From Burkholderia contaminans (GTDB lineage: Bacteria; Pseudomonadota; Gammaproteobacteria; Burkholderiales; Burkholderiaceae): DNA of 64,000 bases. The stretch covers positions 1,364,001-1,428,000 of the forward strand of contig NZ_CP090640.1 in assembly GCF_029633825.1 (NCBI RefSeq), read 5' to 3'. The notes under the pieces are model-generated. The model made no database searches. It was not told where the DNA came from and worked only from the letters and a program-made list of their open reading frames with translations. The first letter of the stretch is position 1. Every line of letters begins with the position of its first letter. Below, piece by piece: positions 1 through 13,227 of the stretch. Made by a program: the position numbers and the translations under genes.

Positions 1-1432
1 GGTCACGCCGAAGGGCGAGACCCAGCTGACGCCGGAAGAGAAGCTGCTGCGCGCGATCTTCGGCGAGAAGGCTTCGGACGTGAAGGACACGTCGCTGCGC
101 GTGCCGTCGGGCATGAGCGGCACCGTGATCGACGTCCAGGTATTCACGCGTGAAGGCATCCAGCGCGACAAGCGTGCGCAACAGATCATCGACGATGAAC
201 TGAAGCGTTACCGTCTCGACCTGAACGACCAGCTGCGCATCGTGGAAGGCGACGCGTTCCAGCGTCTCGCACGCATGCTCGTGGGCAAGGTCGCGAACGG
301 CGGTCCGAAGAAGCTCGCGAAGGGTACGAAGATCGACCAGGCTTACCTGGAAGATCTCGACCACTACCACTGGTTCGACATCCGCCTCGCGGACGACGAA
401 GCAGCGGCGCAGCTCGAAGCGATCAAGAACTCGATCGAAGAAAAGCGTCACCAGTTCGACCTCGCGTTCGAAGAGAAGCGCAAGAAGCTCACGCAAGGCG
501 ACGAACTGCCGCCGGGCGTGCTGAAGATGGTCAAGGTGTACCTCGCGGTCAAGCGTCGCCTGCAGCCTGGCGACAAGATGGCAGGCCGTCACGGTAACAA
601 GGGTGTCGTGTCGAAGATCGTTCCGATCGAAGACATGCCGTACATGGCCGATGGCCGTCCGGCAGACGTCGTGCTGAACCCGCTCGGCGTTCCGTCGCGG
701 ATGAACGTGGGTCAGGTTCTGGAAGTGCACCTCGGCTGGGCCGCGAAGGGCCTCGGCTGGCGTATCGGCGAAATGCTGCAGCGTCAGGCGAAGATCGAGG
801 AACTGCGCGTGTTCCTGACGAAGATCTACAACGACTCGGGCCGCCAGGAAGACCTGGAAAGCTTCACCGACGAAGAGATCCTCGAACTCGCGAAGAACCT
901 GCGCGAAGGCGTGCCGTTCGCAACGCCGGTGTTCGATGGTGCGACCGAGGAAGAAATGGGCAAGATGCTCGACCTCGCGTTCCCGGACGACATCGCTGAA
1001 CAGCTCGGCATGAACCCGTCGAAGAACCAGGTCCGTCTGTACGACGGCCGCACGGGTGAAATGTTCGAACGTCGCGTGACGCTCGGCTACATGCACTACC
1101 TGAAGCTGCACCACTTGGTCGACGACAAGATGCACGCGCGTTCGACCGGCCCGTACTCGCTCGTCACGCAGCAGCCGCTGGGTGGTAAGGCGCAGTTCGG
1201 TGGCCAGCGTTTCGGTGAAATGGAAGTGTGGGCACTCGAAGCGTACGGCGCGTCCTACGTGCTGCAGGAAATGCTGACGGTGAAGTCGGACGACGTGACC
1301 GGCCGGACGAAGGTGTACGAAAACCTCGTCAAGGGCGACCACGTGATCGATGCAGGCATGCCGGAATCCTTCAACGTGCTCGTGAAGGAAATCCGCTCGC
1401 TCGGTATCGATATCGATCTCGACCGCAATTAA
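1..1432 (+). CDS. rpoB: RNA polymerase beta subunit, C-terminal part (5' end outside window)
   Basis: This is the last 477 codons of the beta subunit of RNA polymerase. The frame is open from base 2 and the start lies upstream of the window. The invariant [12 protein letters not shown] segment (from about base 569) is present; in the beta family it lies by the catalytic centre. The 3' end encodes the clamp-contacting C-terminus ([12 protein letters not shown]). rpoC follows after 21 bases with its own ribosome binding site (GGAGAG), the usual rpoBC arrangement, so the two are presumably cotranscribed and translated in equimolar amounts. Identification is certain; only the truncation by the window edge limits it. 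Confidence 0.98.
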   Translation, partial: VTPKGETQLTPEEKLLRAIFGEKASDVKDTSLRVPSGMSGTVIDVQVFTREGIQRDKRAQQIIDDELKRYRLDLNDQLRIVEGDAFQRLARMLVGKVANGGPKKLAKGTKIDQAYLEDLDHYHWFDIRLADDEAAAQLEAIKNSIEEKRHQFDLAFEEKRKKLTQGDELPPGVLKMVKVYLAVKRRLQPGDKMAGRHGNKGVVSKIVPIEDMPYMADGRPADVVLNPLGVPSRMNVGQVLEVHLGWAAKGLGWRIGEMLQRQAKIEELRVFLTKIYNDSGRQEDLESFTDEEILELAKNLREGVPFATPVFDGATEEEMGKMLDLAFPDDIAEQLGMNPSKNQVRLYDGRTGEMFERRVTLGYMHYLKLHHLVDDKMHARSTGPYSLVTQQPLGGKAQFGGQRFGEMEVWALEAYGASYVLQEMLTVKSDDVTGRTKVYENLVKGDHVIDAGMPESFNVLVKEIRSLGIDIDLDRN

Positions 1433-1453
1433 TCGGACTACGGAGAGAAAGCA

Positions 1454-4400
1454 ATGAAAGCTCTGCTCGATCTATTCAAGCAAGTCCAACAGGAAGAAGT
1501 TTTCGACGCGATCAAGATCGGTCTGGCCTCGCCCGACAAGATCCGTTCGTGGTCGTTCGGCGAAGTGAAGAAGCCGGAGACCATCAACTACCGTACGTTC
1601 AAGCCGGAACGCGATGGTCTCTTCTGCGCGAAGATCTTCGGGCCGATCAAGGACTACGAGTGCCTGTGCGGCAAGTACAAGCGTCTGAAGCACCGCGGCG
1701 TGATCTGCGAGAAGTGCGGCGTCGAAGTGACGCTGGCGAAGGTGCGTCGCGAACGGATGGGCCACATCGAGCTGGCCTCGCCGGTCGCTCACATCTGGTT
1801 CCTGAAGTCGCTGCCGTCGCGTCTGGGCATGGTGCTCGACATGACGCTGCGCGACATCGAACGTGTGCTGTACTTCGAAGCATACGTGGTGATCGAACCG
1901 GGTATGACGCCGCTGAAGGCGCGGCAGATCATGACCGAAGAGGATTACTACAACAAGGTCGAGGAATACGGCGACGAATTCCGTGCCGAAATGGGCGCGG
2001 AAGGCGTGCGTGAGCTGCTGCGCGCGATCAACATCGACGAGCAGGTCGAGACGCTGCGCACCGAGCTGAAGAACACCGGCTCGGAAGCGAAGATCAAGAA
2101 GTACGCGAAGCGCCTGAAGGTCCTCGAGGCATTCCAGCGCTCGGGCATCAAGCCCGAGTGGATGATCCTCGAAGTGCTGCCGGTGCTGCCGCCGGAACTG
2201 CGTCCGCTCGTGCCGCTGGACGGCGGCCGTTTCGCGACGTCGGACCTGAACGACCTGTATCGCCGCGTGATCAACCGTAACAACCGGTTGAAGCGTCTGC
2301 TCGAGCTGAAGGCACCTGAAATCATCGTCCGCAACGAAAAGCGGATGCTGCAGGAAGCCGTCGACTCGCTGCTCGACAACGGTCGTCGCGGCAAGGCGAT
2401 GACGGGCGCCAACAAGCGTCCGCTGAAGTCGCTCGCCGACATGATCAAGGGTAAGGGCGGTCGTTTCCGTCAGAACCTGCTGGGCAAGCGCGTCGACTAC
2501 TCGGGCCGTTCGGTCATCGTGGTCGGCCCGACGCTGAAGCTGCACCAGTGCGGTCTGCCGAAGCTGATGGCGCTCGAGCTGTTCAAGCCGTTCATCTTCA
2601 ACAAGCTGGAAGTGATGGGCGTCGCGACGACCATCAAGGCTGCGAAGAAGGAAGTCGAGAACCAGACGCCGGTGGTGTGGGACATCCTCGAAGAGGTGAT
2701 CCGCGAGCACCCGGTGATGCTGAACCGTGCGCCGACGCTGCACCGTCTCGGTATCCAGGCGTTCGAGCCGGTGCTGATCGAAGGCAAGGCAATCCAGCTG
2801 CACCCGCTCGTCTGCGCGGCGTTCAACGCCGACTTCGACGGTGACCAGATGGCCGTTCACGTGCCGCTGTCGCTCGAAGCGCAGATGGAAGCGCGTACGC
2901 TGATGCTGGCGTCGAACAACGTGCTGTTCCCGGCCAACGGCGATCCGTCGATCGTGCCGTCGCAGGATATCGTGCTGGGTCTGTACTACGCGACCCGCGA
3001 AGCGGTTAACGCCAAGGGCGAAGGCCTGTCGTTCACGGGCGTGTCGGAAGTGATCCGCGCGTACGAGAACAAGGAAGTCGAGCTGGCATCGCGCGTCAAC
3101 GTGCGGATCACCGAAATGGTCCACAACGAAGACACGTCGGAAGGCGCACCGCCGTTCGTGCCGAAGATCTCGCTGTACGCGACGACCGTCGGCCGCGCGA
3201 TCCTGTCGGAGATTCTGCCGCACGGCCTGCCGTTCTCGGTGCTGAACAAGCCGCTGAAGAAGAAGGAAATCTCGCGCCTGATCAACACGGCGTTCCGCAA
3301 GTGCGGTCTGCGTGCGACGGTGGTGTTCGCCGACCAGCTGATGCAGTCGGGTTTCCGTCTCGCGACGCGTGCCGGCATCTCGATCTGCGTGGACGACATG
3401 CTCGTGCCGCCGCAGAAGGAAACGATCGTCGGCGACGCCGCGAAGAAGGTGAAGGAGTACGACCGTCAGTACATGTCGGGTCTCGTCACCGCGCAGGAAC
3501 GCTACAACAACGTGGTCGACATCTGGTCGGCAACGTCGGAAGCGGTCGGCAAGGCGATGATGGAGCAGCTGTCGACGGAGCCGGTGACGGACCGCGACGG
3601 CAAGGAAACGCGCCAGGAATCGTTCAACTCGATCTACATGATGGCCGACTCGGGCGCCCGGGGTTCGGCGGTTCAGATTCGTCAGCTGGCCGGTATGCGT
3701 GGCCTGATGGCGAAGCCGGACGGCTCGATTATCGAGACGCCGATTACCGCGAACTTCCGCGAAGGCCTGAACGTGTTGCAGTACTTCATCTCGACCCACG
3801 GTGCACGTAAGGGTCTGGCTGATACGGCACTGAAGACCGCGAACTCGGGTTACCTGACGCGTCGTCTCGTCGACGTCACGCAGGATCTGGTCGTGGTGGA
3901 AGACGATTGCGGCACGTCGAACGGCGTGGCGATGAAGGCACTCGTCGAAGGCGGTGAAGTCGTCGAAGCGCTGCGCGACCGTATCCTCGGCCGCGTTGCG
4001 GTTGCGGACGTCGTGAACCCGGAAACGCAGGAAACGGTGTACGAATCGGGCACGCTGCTCGACGAAACGGCGGTCGAGGAAATCGAACGCCTCGGCATCG
4101 ACGAAGTGCGCGTGCGCACGCCGCTGACCTGCGAAACGCGTTACGGCCTGTGCGCAGCCTGCTACGGCCGTGACCTCGGCCGCGGCTCGCTCGTGAACGT
4201 CGGCGAAGCAGTCGGCGTGATCGCGGCACAGTCGATCGGTGAACCGGGCACGCAGCTGACGATGCGTACGTTCCACATCGGTGGTGCGGCTTCGCGTGCG
4301 GCAGTGGCTTCGTCGGTCGAAGCGAAGAGCAACGGTATCGTGCGCTTCACGGCGACGATGCGCTACGTCACGAACGCGAAGGGCGAGCAGATCGTCATTT

Positions 4401-5698
4401 CCCGCTCGGGCGAAGCGATGATCACCGACGATTTCGGTCGCGAGCGCGAGCGTCACAAAGTGCCGTACGGCGCGACGCTGCTGCAGCTCGACGGCGCGAC
4501 GATCAAGGCAGGCACGCAGCTCGCCACGTGGGATCCGCTGACGCGTCCGATCATCACCGAGTACGGTGGTACGGTGAAGTTCGAGAACGTCGAGGAAGGC
4601 GTGACCGTCGCGAAGCAGATCGACGACGTGACCGGCCTGTCGACGCTGGTCGTGATCGACGTGAAGCGTCGTGGCTCGCAAGCTTCGAAGAGCGTGCGTC
4701 CGCAGGTCAAGCTGCTCGACGCGAACGGCGAAGAAGTGAAGATTCCGGGCACGGAGCACGCGGTGCAGATCGGCTTCCAGGTCGGCGCACTGATCACCGT
4801 GAAGGATGGTCAGCAGGTGCAGGTCGGCGAAGTGCTCGCACGTATCCCGACGGAAGCGCAGAAGACGCGTGACATTACCGGCGGTCTGCCGCGGGTGGCG
4901 GAACTGTTCGAAGCGCGTTCGCCGAAGGATGCCGGCATTCTCGCGGAAGTCACCGGTACGACGTCGTTCGGTAAGGACACGAAGGGCAAGCAGCGTCTCG
5001 TCATCACGGACCTCGAGGGCAATCAGCACGAGTTCCTGATCGCGAAGGAAAAGCAGGTTCTGGTTCACGATGCCCAGGTCGTCAACAAGGGCGAAATGAT
5101 CGTGGACGGTCCGGCCGATCCGCACGACATCCTGCGTCTGCAGGGTATCGAGGCGCTGTCGCGCTACATCGTCGACGAAGTGCAGGACGTGTATCGTCTG
5201 CAGGGCGTGAAGATCAACGACAAGCACATCGAGGTGATCGTTCGCCAGATGCTGCGTCGTGTGCAGATCACCGACAACGGCGATACGCGCTTCATCCCGG
5301 GCGAACAGGTCGAGCGTTCCGACATGCTGGACGAGAACGATCGCATGATCGCCGAGGGCAAGCGTCCGGCTTCGTACGACAACGTGCTGCTCGGTATCAC
5401 GAAGGCATCGCTGTCGACCGACTCGTTCATCTCCGCGGCATCGTTCCAGGAAACGACCCGCGTGCTGACCGAAGCGGCGATCATGGGCAAGCGCGACGAT
5501 CTGCGTGGCCTGAAGGAAAACGTGATCGTCGGCCGTCTGATTCCGGCCGGTACGGGTCTCGCGTTCCACAAGGCACGCAAGGCGAAGGAATCGTCGGATC
5601 GCGAGCGTTTCGACCAGATCGCAGCGGAAGAGGCATTCGACTTCGGCACGCCGAGCGCGCCGGCAGAGGAGCCGCAGCAACACCCGGCAGCCGAGTAA
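1454..5698 (+). CDS. rpoC: RNA polymerase beta' subunit
   Basis: This is the full-length (1414 aa) beta' subunit, the largest part of core RNA polymerase. The N-terminal zinc site is visible as Cys70, Cys72, Cys85 and Cys88. The catalytic magnesium motif NADFDGDQ lies near residue 458, with its three Asp residues intact. The second zinc cluster ([15 protein letters not shown]) lies near residue 890. Length matches beta-proteobacterial homologues. The start ATG at 1454 is preceded by GGAGAG at a good distance. It closes the rpoBC transcription unit and is followed by a strong intrinsic terminator. Very long antisense open frames over this gene are composition artefacts. Confidence 0.99.
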   Translation: MKALLDLFKQVQQEEVFDAIKIGLASPDKIRSWSFGEVKKPETINYRTFKPERDGLFCAKIFGPIKDYECLCGKYKRLKHRGVICEKCGVEVTLAKVRRERMGHIELASPVAHIWFLKSLPSRLGMVLDMTLRDIERVLYFEAYVVIEPGMTPLKARQIMTEEDYYNKVEEYGDEFRAEMGAEGVRELLRAINIDEQVETLRTELKNTGSEAKIKKYAKRLKVLEAFQRSGIKPEWMILEVLPVLPPELRPLVPLDGGRFATSDLNDLYRRVINRNNRLKRLLELKAPEIIVRNEKRMLQEAVDSLLDNGRRGKAMTGANKRPLKSLADMIKGKGGRFRQNLLGKRVDYSGRSVIVVGPTLKLHQCGLPKLMALELFKPFIFNKLEVMGVATTIKAAKKEVENQTPVVWDILEEVIREHPVMLNRAPTLHRLGIQAFEPVLIEGKAIQLHPLVCAAFNADFDGDQMAVHVPLSLEAQMEARTLMLASNNVLFPANGDPSIVPSQDIVLGLYYATREAVNAKGEGLSFTGVSEVIRAYENKEVELASRVNVRITEMVHNEDTSEGAPPFVPKISLYATTVGRAILSEILPHGLPFSVLNKPLKKKEISRLINTAFRKCGLRATVVFADQLMQSGFRLATRAGISICVDDMLVPPQKETIVGDAAKKVKEYDRQYMSGLVTAQERYNNVVDIWSATSEAVGKAMMEQLSTEPVTDRDGKETRQESFNSIYMMADSGARGSAVQIRQLAGMRGLMAKPDGSIIETPITANFREGLNVLQYFISTHGARKGLADTALKTANSGYLTRRLVDVTQDLVVVEDDCGTSNGVAMKALVEGGEVVEALRDRILGRVAVADVVNPETQETVYESGTLLDETAVEEIERLGIDEVRVRTPLTCETRYGLCAACYGRDLGRGSLVNVGEAVGVIAAQSIGEPGTQLTMRTFHIGGAASRAAVASSVEAKSNGIVRFTATMRYVTNAKGEQIVISRSGEAMITDDFGRERERHKVPYGATLLQLDGATIKAGTQLATWDPLTRPIITEYGGTVKFENVEEGVTVAKQIDDVTGLSTLVVIDVKRRGSQASKSVRPQVKLLDANGEEVKIPGTEHAVQIGFQVGALITVKDGQQVQVGEVLARIPTEAQKTRDITGGLPRVAELFEARSPKDAGILAEVTGTTSFGKDTKGKQRLVITDLEGNQHEFLIAKEKQVLVHDAQVVNKGEMIVDGPADPHDILRLQGIEALSRYIVDEVQDVYRLQGVKINDKHIEVIVRQMLRRVQITDNGDTRFIPGEQVERSDMLDENDRMIAEGKRPASYDNVLLGITKASLSTDSFISAASFQETTRVLTEAAIMGKRDDLRGLKENVIVGRLIPAGTGLAFHKARKAKESSDRERFDQIAAEEAFDFGTPSAPAEEPQQHPAAE

Positions 5699-5741
5699 GT
5701 GCGGGCGGCGCGAGCCGCCTTGCCTTACCTCGCTGTCACCG

Positions 5742-5773
5742 AAACCGCCCGGTTCTGCCGGGCGGTTTTTTTT
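5742..5773 (+). terminator. Intrinsic terminator after rpoC
   Basis: CCGCCCGG (5745-5752) pairs with CCGGGCGG (5758-5765) around a TTCTG loop and is followed by eight T residues. It ends the rpoBC transcript before recQ. Confidence 0.93.
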
Positions 5774-5896
5774 CGTCCGTCGTTCATGCGAGTGAACGAA
5801 TCCTGGCCAATCGGCCAAATCCGCATGATTCGCCACGCGTCGCGCGAGCGGGTTGTTAAAATTGCGGTCATCGCTTAGCCGTCCCTCTCCTCATTC

Positions 5897-7744
5897 ATGT
5901 CCCGCGCCCTCGAAATCCTCGACGAAGTATTTGGTTATCCCGCATTTCGCGGCCAGCAGGGCGAGATCGTCGAACACGTCGCCGGCGGCGGCGATTGCCT
6001 CGTGCTGATGCCAACCGGCGGCGGCAAGTCGCTGTGCTACCAGATTCCCGCGCTGCTGCGCCGCGAGGCCGGGCAGGGCGCCGGCATCGTCGTGTCGCCG
6101 TTGATCGCGCTGATGCAGGACCAGGTCGCCGCACTGAGCGAAGTGGGTGTGCGCGCCGCGTACCTGAATTCGACGCAGTCGGGCGCCGAGGCTGCGGCGA
6201 CCGAGCGCGCGTTGCGCGAAGGCGAGATCGATCTGCTCTACGTCGCGCCGGAGCGGCTGATGACGGGGCGCTTCCTCGACCTGCTCGAGCGCGCGAAGAT
6301 CGGCCTGTTCGCGATTGACGAAGCGCACTGCGTGTCGCAATGGGGGCACGATTTCCGCCCGGAGTACATTCAGCTGTCGGTGCTGCACGAGCGGTTCCCG
6401 TCGGTGCCGCGCATCGCGCTGACCGCCACGGCCGATGCGATCACGCGCGACGAGATCATCCACCGTCTCGCGCTCGACGATGCACGCGTATTCATATCGA
6501 GCTTCGACCGCCCGAACATCCGCTACCGGATCGTCGAAAAGGACAACGCGCGTTCGCAACTGCTCGATTTCATCCGCGCCGAACACACGAATGCCGACGG
6601 TACGACGGATGCAGGCGTCGTCTATTGCCTGTCACGCCGCAAGGTCGAGGAAACGGCCGAATGGCTGAAGGCGCAGGGCGTGCGTGCGTTGCCGTATCAC
6701 GCGGGGATGGAGTTCGAGGTACGGCAGAAGCACCAGGAAATGTTCCAGCGCGAGGAAGGCATCGTGATGTGCGCGACGATCGCGTTCGGCATGGGCATCG
6801 ACAAGCCGGACGTGCGCTTCGTTGCGCACCTGGATCTGCCGAAAAGCGTCGAAGGCTACTACCAGGAAACCGGCCGCGCCGGCCGCGACGGGATGCCCGC
6901 GAATGCATGGATGGCGTATGGCCTCGGCGACGTCGTCCAGCAGCGCAAGATGATCGACGAATCCGATGCGGACGACGCACACAAGCGCGTCCAGACGTCG
7001 AAGCTCGACGCGCTGCTCGGGCTGTGCGAGACGATCTCGTGCCGCCGCGTGAGGCTGCTGAACTACTTCGGCGAGGAGAGCAAGCCGTGCGGCAACTGCG
7101 ACACGTGCCTCGAGCCGCCCGATTCATGGGACGCGACGCGCGAGGCGCAGATGGCGCTGTCGTGCGTGTTCCGCGCGCAGCGCGCGAGCGGCTTCAATTT
7201 CGGCTCGAGCCACCTGATCGAAATCCTGCGCGGCGGGCGCACCGAGAAGGTATTGCAGCGCGGCCACGACCAGCTCAGCACGTTCGGAATCGGCGCGGCG
7301 CTGTCCGAGCCGGAGTGGCGTGCGATTTTCCGGCAGCTCGTCGCGTACGGCTACCTGGCCGTCGACCATGGCGGCTTCGGCGCACTGATGCTGACCGAGG
7401 CCGCGAAGCCCGTGCTGAAGAACGAGGAGAAGGTCACGCTGCGCCGCTACGTGAAGCCGCAGCGCACGCGCCAGTCGTCGAGCCGCAGCGGTACGCGCGT
7501 CGATCCGACGGCCGGCATGGGCACGCGTGAGCGCGCACGGTGGGATGCGCTGCGCGCGTGGCGTGCGGAAACCGCGAAAACGGACGGCGTGCCCGCCTAC
7601 GTGATCTTCCACGACGCGACGCTTGCCGAGATCGCACGCAACGCGCCGGAGACGATCGACGACCTGCGCCATATCCCCGGCATGGGCGTGCGCAAGCTCG
7701 AGCGCTTCGGCGACGAGATCATCGACGTCGTCGAGTCGGCCTGA
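5897..7744 (+). CDS. recQ: ATP-dependent DNA helicase RecQ
   Basis: This is a 615-residue 3'-5' superfamily 2 DNA helicase used in recombination and stalled-fork repair. The helicase core carries Walker A TGGGKS (residues 40-45) and the DEAH box (about 141) followed by the aromatic-rich loop [13 protein letters not shown]. The RQC zinc-binding region shows its cysteines ([12 protein letters not shown], then CGNCDTC). An HRDC domain occupies the C-terminus, where a helix-hairpin-helix-like stretch [12 protein letters not shown] is visible. The length is normal for proteobacterial RecQ. It stands alone between the rpo and str operons, with terminators or promoters on either side, so it is probably a monocistronic unit. 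Confidence 0.96.
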   Translation: MSRALEILDEVFGYPAFRGQQGEIVEHVAGGGDCLVLMPTGGGKSLCYQIPALLRREAGQGAGIVVSPLIALMQDQVAALSEVGVRAAYLNSTQSGAEAAATERALREGEIDLLYVAPERLMTGRFLDLLERAKIGLFAIDEAHCVSQWGHDFRPEYIQLSVLHERFPSVPRIALTATADAITRDEIIHRLALDDARVFISSFDRPNIRYRIVEKDNARSQLLDFIRAEHTNADGTTDAGVVYCLSRRKVEETAEWLKAQGVRALPYHAGMEFEVRQKHQEMFQREEGIVMCATIAFGMGIDKPDVRFVAHLDLPKSVEGYYQETGRAGRDGMPANAWMAYGLGDVVQQRKMIDESDADDAHKRVQTSKLDALLGLCETISCRRVRLLNYFGEESKPCGNCDTCLEPPDSWDATREAQMALSCVFRAQRASGFNFGSSHLIEILRGGRTEKVLQRGHDQLSTFGIGAALSEPEWRAIFRQLVAYGYLAVDHGGFGALMLTEAAKPVLKNEEKVTLRRYVKPQRTRQSSSRSGTRVDPTAGMGTRERARWDALRAWRAETAKTDGVPAYVIFHDATLAEIARNAPETIDDLRHIPGMGVRKLERFGDEIIDVVESA

Positions 7745-7803
7745 CACAGGTGTTCCGACCCTTCCGGTAAACCACGTGTCCGGCTGGCGAATCACGCAAG
7801 CCG

Positions 7804-7833
7804 TTGACTTAGTTGGCATTTCCGGAATATCAT
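7804..7833 (+). promoter_or_regulatory. Probable sigma-70 promoter of the str operon
   Basis: TTGACT (7804-7809) is separated by 18 bases from TATCAT (7828-7833), each one mismatch from consensus. The transcript would have a leader of roughly 130 bases before rpsL. Confidence 0.65.
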
Positions 7834-7971
7834 GCTGGGTTCCGGTATTCGGTGGGCCGAGTCGCGTTCCAACGTTCGCACCCGTTTCGCCGGTTCGGAA
7901 GTCAACTGTGCGTCGATTCTCGCTTTGCCCGAAATCGATGCGCAGATTTTGTTCAATTTCAGGAATAAACA

Positions 7972-8352
7972 ATGCCAACCATCAACCAACTGGTTCGCAA
8001 AGGCCGTCAGTCGGAAACGACGAAGAGCAAGAGCCCGGCCCTGCAGGACTGCCCCCAGCGTCGCGGCGTGTGCACCCGTGTGTACACGACGACGCCGAAG
8101 AAGCCGAACTCGGCACTCCGTAAGGTCGCCAAGGTTCGTCTGACGAACGGCTTCGAAGTGATTTCGTACATCGGCGGTGAAGGCCACAACCTGCAGGAAC
8201 ACTCGGTTGTGCTGATCCGCGGCGGCCGTGTGAAGGACTTGCCGGGTGTGCGTTACCACATGGTTCGCGGCTCGCTGGATACCCAGGGCGTCAAGGACCG
8301 TAAGCAAGCGCGCTCGAAGTACGGCGCGAAGCGTGCAAAGGCTGCAAAGTAA
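7972..8352 (+). CDS. rpsL: 30S ribosomal protein S12
   Basis: S12 (126 aa) lies at the decoding centre of the small subunit and controls accuracy. The conserved [18 protein letters not shown] and [13 protein letters not shown] segments are present. Lys43 and Lys88, the positions whose change gives streptomycin resistance in many bacteria, are wild type. Asp89 is the residue that is methylthiolated in E. coli. It is the first gene of the str operon, with the promoter about 140 bases upstream. A 172-base spacer to rpsG follows; in E. coli the equivalent spacer is the S7 autoregulation site. Confidence 0.99.
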
Positions 8353-8482
8353 GCAGTTTTTGATCAGGGATCGCCACAGGGCGGTCAAGGCGGGAGTGCC
8401 GGATTGCCGGTGCTGTCGAGTAAGTGGTCACCCGGCCAAGCTGGTTAGTCGTGAAGATGTGATCGGGTTTGTTGGTGGCCGC

Positions 8483-8500
8483 GGAGCTGGAACCAGCTCC
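8483..8500 (+). promoter_or_regulatory. Hairpin in the rpsL-rpsG spacer, possible S7 feedback site
   Basis: GGAGCTGG (8483-8490) and CCAGCTCC (8493-8500) form a perfect 8-bp inverted repeat ending about 25 bases before the rpsG start. In E. coli, S7 represses the str operon by binding the rpsL-rpsG spacer RNA. The position fits, but the structure has not been compared with known S7 targets. Confidence 0.35.
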
Positions 8501-8524
8501 AACTGAACAAGTAAAGGAAGAATC

Positions 8525-8995
8525 ATGCCGCGTCGTCGCGAAGTCCCCAAGCGGGAAGTGTTGCCGGATCCGAAGTTCGGTAACGTTGATGTAGCCAAGT
8601 TCATGAACATGCTGATGCTGTCCGGCAAGAAGTCGGTCGCAGAGCGCATCGTTTATGGCGCATTCGAACAAATCCAGACCAAGGGTGGCAAGGACCCGCT
8701 GGAAGTGTTCACGGTTGCGCTCAACAACGTCAAGCCGGTGGTCGAAGTGAAGAGCCGTCGCGTTGGTGGTGCCAACTATCAAGTTCCGGTCGAAGTGCGC
8801 CCGTCGCGTCGTATGGCATTGGCGATGCGCTGGCTGCGTGAGGCTGCGAAGAAGCGTAGCGAGAAGTCGATGGCCCTGCGCCTGGCAGGTGAACTCTCCG
8901 AAGCGGCCGAAGGCCGTGGCGGCGCGATGAAGAAGCGCGACGAAGTTCACCGCATGGCAGAAGCCAACCGCGCGTTCTCGCATTTCCGTTTCTAA
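8525..8995 (+). CDS. rpsG: 30S ribosomal protein S7
   Basis: S7 (156 aa) is a primary assembly protein that binds the 3' major domain of 16S rRNA and forms part of the E-site/mRNA exit. The start [19 protein letters not shown] and the basic C-terminus ending [12 protein letters not shown] are typical. AAAGGAAG precedes the ATG. It is the second gene of the str operon; fusA follows after 123 bases that hold two possible hairpins. One is CGGGCG/CGCCCG at 9029-9060 with a poor T-run, the other GATGCAG/CTGCATC at 9076-9094. Either could reduce or modulate read-through. Confidence 0.99.
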   Translation: MPRRREVPKREVLPDPKFGNVDVAKFMNMLMLSGKKSVAERIVYGAFEQIQTKGGKDPLEVFTVALNNVKPVVEVKSRRVGGANYQVPVEVRPSRRMALAMRWLREAAKKRSEKSMALRLAGELSEAAEGRGGAMKKRDEVHRMAEANRAFSHFRF

Positions 8996-9118
8996 GCGCC
9001 TGGCTGGGCTTTTAGCGGAAATAAATTCCGGGCGGGTGCGCTTTTCAGGCGCCTCGCCCGTTTGTGTTGAAGCATGATGCAGCAGGGCTGCATCGTGTCA
9101 TCCCAGTAGAGGATCAAA

Positions 9119-11221
<2,103 letters not shown>

Positions 11222-11260
11222 ATCGTTATCTCAATCGATAATTTTTGAAAGAAGAGAATC

Positions 11261-12451
11261 ATGGCAAAAGGTAAATTCGAGCGGACCAAGCCGCACGTGA
11301 ACGTTGGTACGATTGGTCACGTTGACCACGGCAAGACGACGCTGACGGCAGCGATCACGACGGTTCTGACGAAGAAGTTCGGCGGCGAAGCGAAGGCATA
11401 CGACCAGATCGACGCGGCACCGGAAGAAAAGGCGCGCGGCATCACGATCAACACGGCACACGTCGAGTACGAAACGGCTAACCGCCACTACGCACACGTC
11501 GACTGCCCGGGCCACGCTGACTATGTGAAGAACATGATCACGGGCGCAGCGCAGATGGACGGCGCGATCCTGGTTTGCTCGGCAGCAGACGGCCCGATGC
11601 CGCAAACGCGCGAGCACATCCTGCTGGCACGTCAGGTTGGCGTTCCGTACATCATCGTGTTCCTGAACAAGTGCGACATGGTGGACGATGCTGAACTGCT
11701 CGAGCTGGTCGAGATGGAAGTTCGCGAACTCCTGTCGAAGTACGACTTCCCGGGCGACGACACGCCGATCGTGAAGGGTTCGGCGAAGCTGGCGCTGGAA
11801 GGCGACACGGGCGAGCTGGGCGAAGTGGCGATCATGAGCCTGGCCGACGCGCTGGACACGTACATCCCGACGCCGGAGCGTGCAGTTGACGGCGCGTTCC
11901 TGATGCCGGTTGAAGACGTGTTCTCGATCTCGGGCCGTGGTACGGTCGTGACGGGTCGCGTTGAGCGCGGCATCGTGAAGGTCGGCGAAGAAATCGAAAT
12001 CGTCGGTATCAAGCCGACGGTGAAGACGACCTGCACGGGCGTTGAAATGTTCCGCAAGCTGCTGGACCAAGGTCAAGCGGGCGACAACGTTGGTATCCTG
12101 CTGCGCGGCACGAAGCGTGAAGACGTGGAGCGTGGCCAGGTTCTGGCGAAGCCGGGTTCGATCACGCCGCACACGCACTTCACGGCTGAAGTGTACGTGC
12201 TGAGCAAGGACGAAGGCGGCCGTCACACGCCGTTCTTCAACAACTACCGTCCGCAGTTCTACTTCCGTACGACGGACGTGACGGGCTCGATCGAGCTGCC
12301 GAAGGACAAGGAAATGGTGATGCCGGGCGACAACGTGTCGATCACGGTGAAGCTGATCGCTCCGATCGCGATGGAAGAAGGTCTGCGCTTCGCAATCCGC
12401 GAAGGCGGCCGTACGGTCGGCGCCGGCGTCGTCGCCAAGATCATCGAGTAA
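11261..12451 (+). CDS. tuf: Elongation factor Tu
   Basis: EF-Tu (396 aa) delivers aminoacyl-tRNA to the ribosome as a ternary complex with [11 protein letters not shown] (19-26), DCPGH (81-85) and NKCD (136-139) are intact. It is the last gene of the str operon, preceded by GAAAGAAGAG and followed by an intrinsic terminator. Its codon choice is very uniform, as expected for one of the most abundant proteins. Beta-proteobacteria usually have a second, nearly identical tuf near secE/nusG, upstream of rpoB and outside this window. Confidence 0.99.
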   Translation: MAKGKFERTKPHVNVGTIGHVDHGKTTLTAAITTVLTKKFGGEAKAYDQIDAAPEEKARGITINTAHVEYETANRHYAHVDCPGHADYVKNMITGAAQMDGAILVCSAADGPMPQTREHILLARQVGVPYIIVFLNKCDMVDDAELLELVEMEVRELLSKYDFPGDDTPIVKGSAKLALEGDTGELGEVAIMSLADALDTYIPTPERAVDGAFLMPVEDVFSISGRGTVVTGRVERGIVKVGEEIEIVGIKPTVKTTCTGVEMFRKLLDQGQAGDNVGILLRGTKREDVERGQVLAKPGSITPHTHFTAEVYVLSKDEGGRHTPFFNNYRPQFYFRTTDVTGSIELPKDKEMVMPGDNVSITVKLIAPIAMEEGLRFAIREGGRTVGAGVVAKIIE

Positions 12452-12512
12452 TATCGACGATCCGCGGATCCCACGGGATCCGCGATTCCGCGGTATGCAG
12501 CCAGTACCGCCG

Positions 12513-12554
12513 AAACCGGGTGTCCAGCTTGCGCTGGCACCCGGTTTTGTTTTT
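12513..12554 (+). terminator. Intrinsic terminator after tuf
   Basis: AAACCGGGTGTCCAGC pairs with GCTGGCACCCGGTTTT around a TTGC loop and is followed by GTTTTT. It separates the str and S10 transcripts. A second inverted repeat (GATCCGCGGATCC... around 12460-12490) precedes it. Confidence 0.9.
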
Positions 12555-12737
12555 CCGTCACGCGAAAGCGCGGGGCGAGAAACTCGCACCATCGCTCCAG
12601 AATTTCGTGTAGAATCGCGGGCTTAGCAGTGGAAGTACCGTCCGGAACCTGATGTCTCGCTCCCCGCAGGCGTCATGTTTCACGTTCTTTTAGTGTCCGG
12701 CGATGCAACATCGCCTCGCTCTTTCCAAGGAATCGTC

Positions 12738-13049
12738 ATGCAGCAACAGAAAATCCGCATTCGCCTGAAGGCATTCGACTATCGTCTGATCGATCAATCG
12801 GCTGCCGAGATCGTCGATACCGCGAAGCGGACTGGCGCAATCGTCCGTGGCCCGGTGCCGCTGCCGACGCGCATTCAGCGTTTTGACATCCTGCGTTCGC
12901 CGCACGTCAACAAGACGTCGCGCGATCAGCTCGAAATCCGTACCCACCAGCGCCTGATGGACATCGTCGATCCGACCGACAAGACGGTTGACGCGCTGAT
13001 GAAGCTCGACCTGCCGGCTGGCGTCGACGTGGAAATCAAGCTGCAGTAA
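12738..13049 (+). CDS. rpsJ: 30S ribosomal protein S10
   Basis: S10 (103 aa) is a small-subunit head protein that also acts as NusE in antitermination complexes. The start is set at ATG 12738 ([21 protein letters not shown]), preceded by CCAAGGA; an in-frame upstream ATG at 12675 would add a non-conserved leader. A TAGAAT -10-like hexamer at 12610-12615 (poor -35) may mark the S10 operon promoter. rplC does not follow closely: a 178-base gap contains a better promoter, so rpsJ and the rest of the S10 cluster may be partly uncoupled. Confidence 0.98.
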   Translation: MQQQKIRIRLKAFDYRLIDQSAAEIVDTAKRTGAIVRGPVPLPTRIQRFDILRSPHVNKTSRDQLEIRTHQRLMDIVDPTDKTVDALMKLDLPAGVDVEIKLQ

Positions 13050-13098
13050 GGCTTCCAGCGCCGGTCGGCTTGCCGGGCGGCGCTAAGTCTTTGATTGC

Positions 13099-13127
13099 TT
13101 GCGGAAAACGCGAGGGCGGGCTATAAT
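13099..13127 (+). promoter_or_regulatory. Candidate promoter between rpsJ and rplC
   Basis: TTGCGG (13099-13104) lies 17 bases from a perfect TATAAT (13122-13127). Just downstream, TTTTCGCG/CGCGCAAAA (about 13135-13158) can fold with one bulge. The region would give rplC and the genes after it their own transcript with a leader near 95 bases. Confidence 0.6.
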
Positions 13128-13227
13128 GCTTGGCTTTTCGCGTATTCGCGCAAAAAAAGTTGGGCCTTGCGTGCCCGGCATTTTGTAAATCAGCCCCGAC
13201 CAATCGCAGTCGGGAATGGAGAAAATG

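Noticed and set aside
1472..5836. A 1454-codon minus-strand open frame across rpoC
   Set aside because: It is an antisense shadow caused by high G/C at third positions; the residues are Arg/His/Leu-rich with no family features, and rpoC is certain on the other strand.
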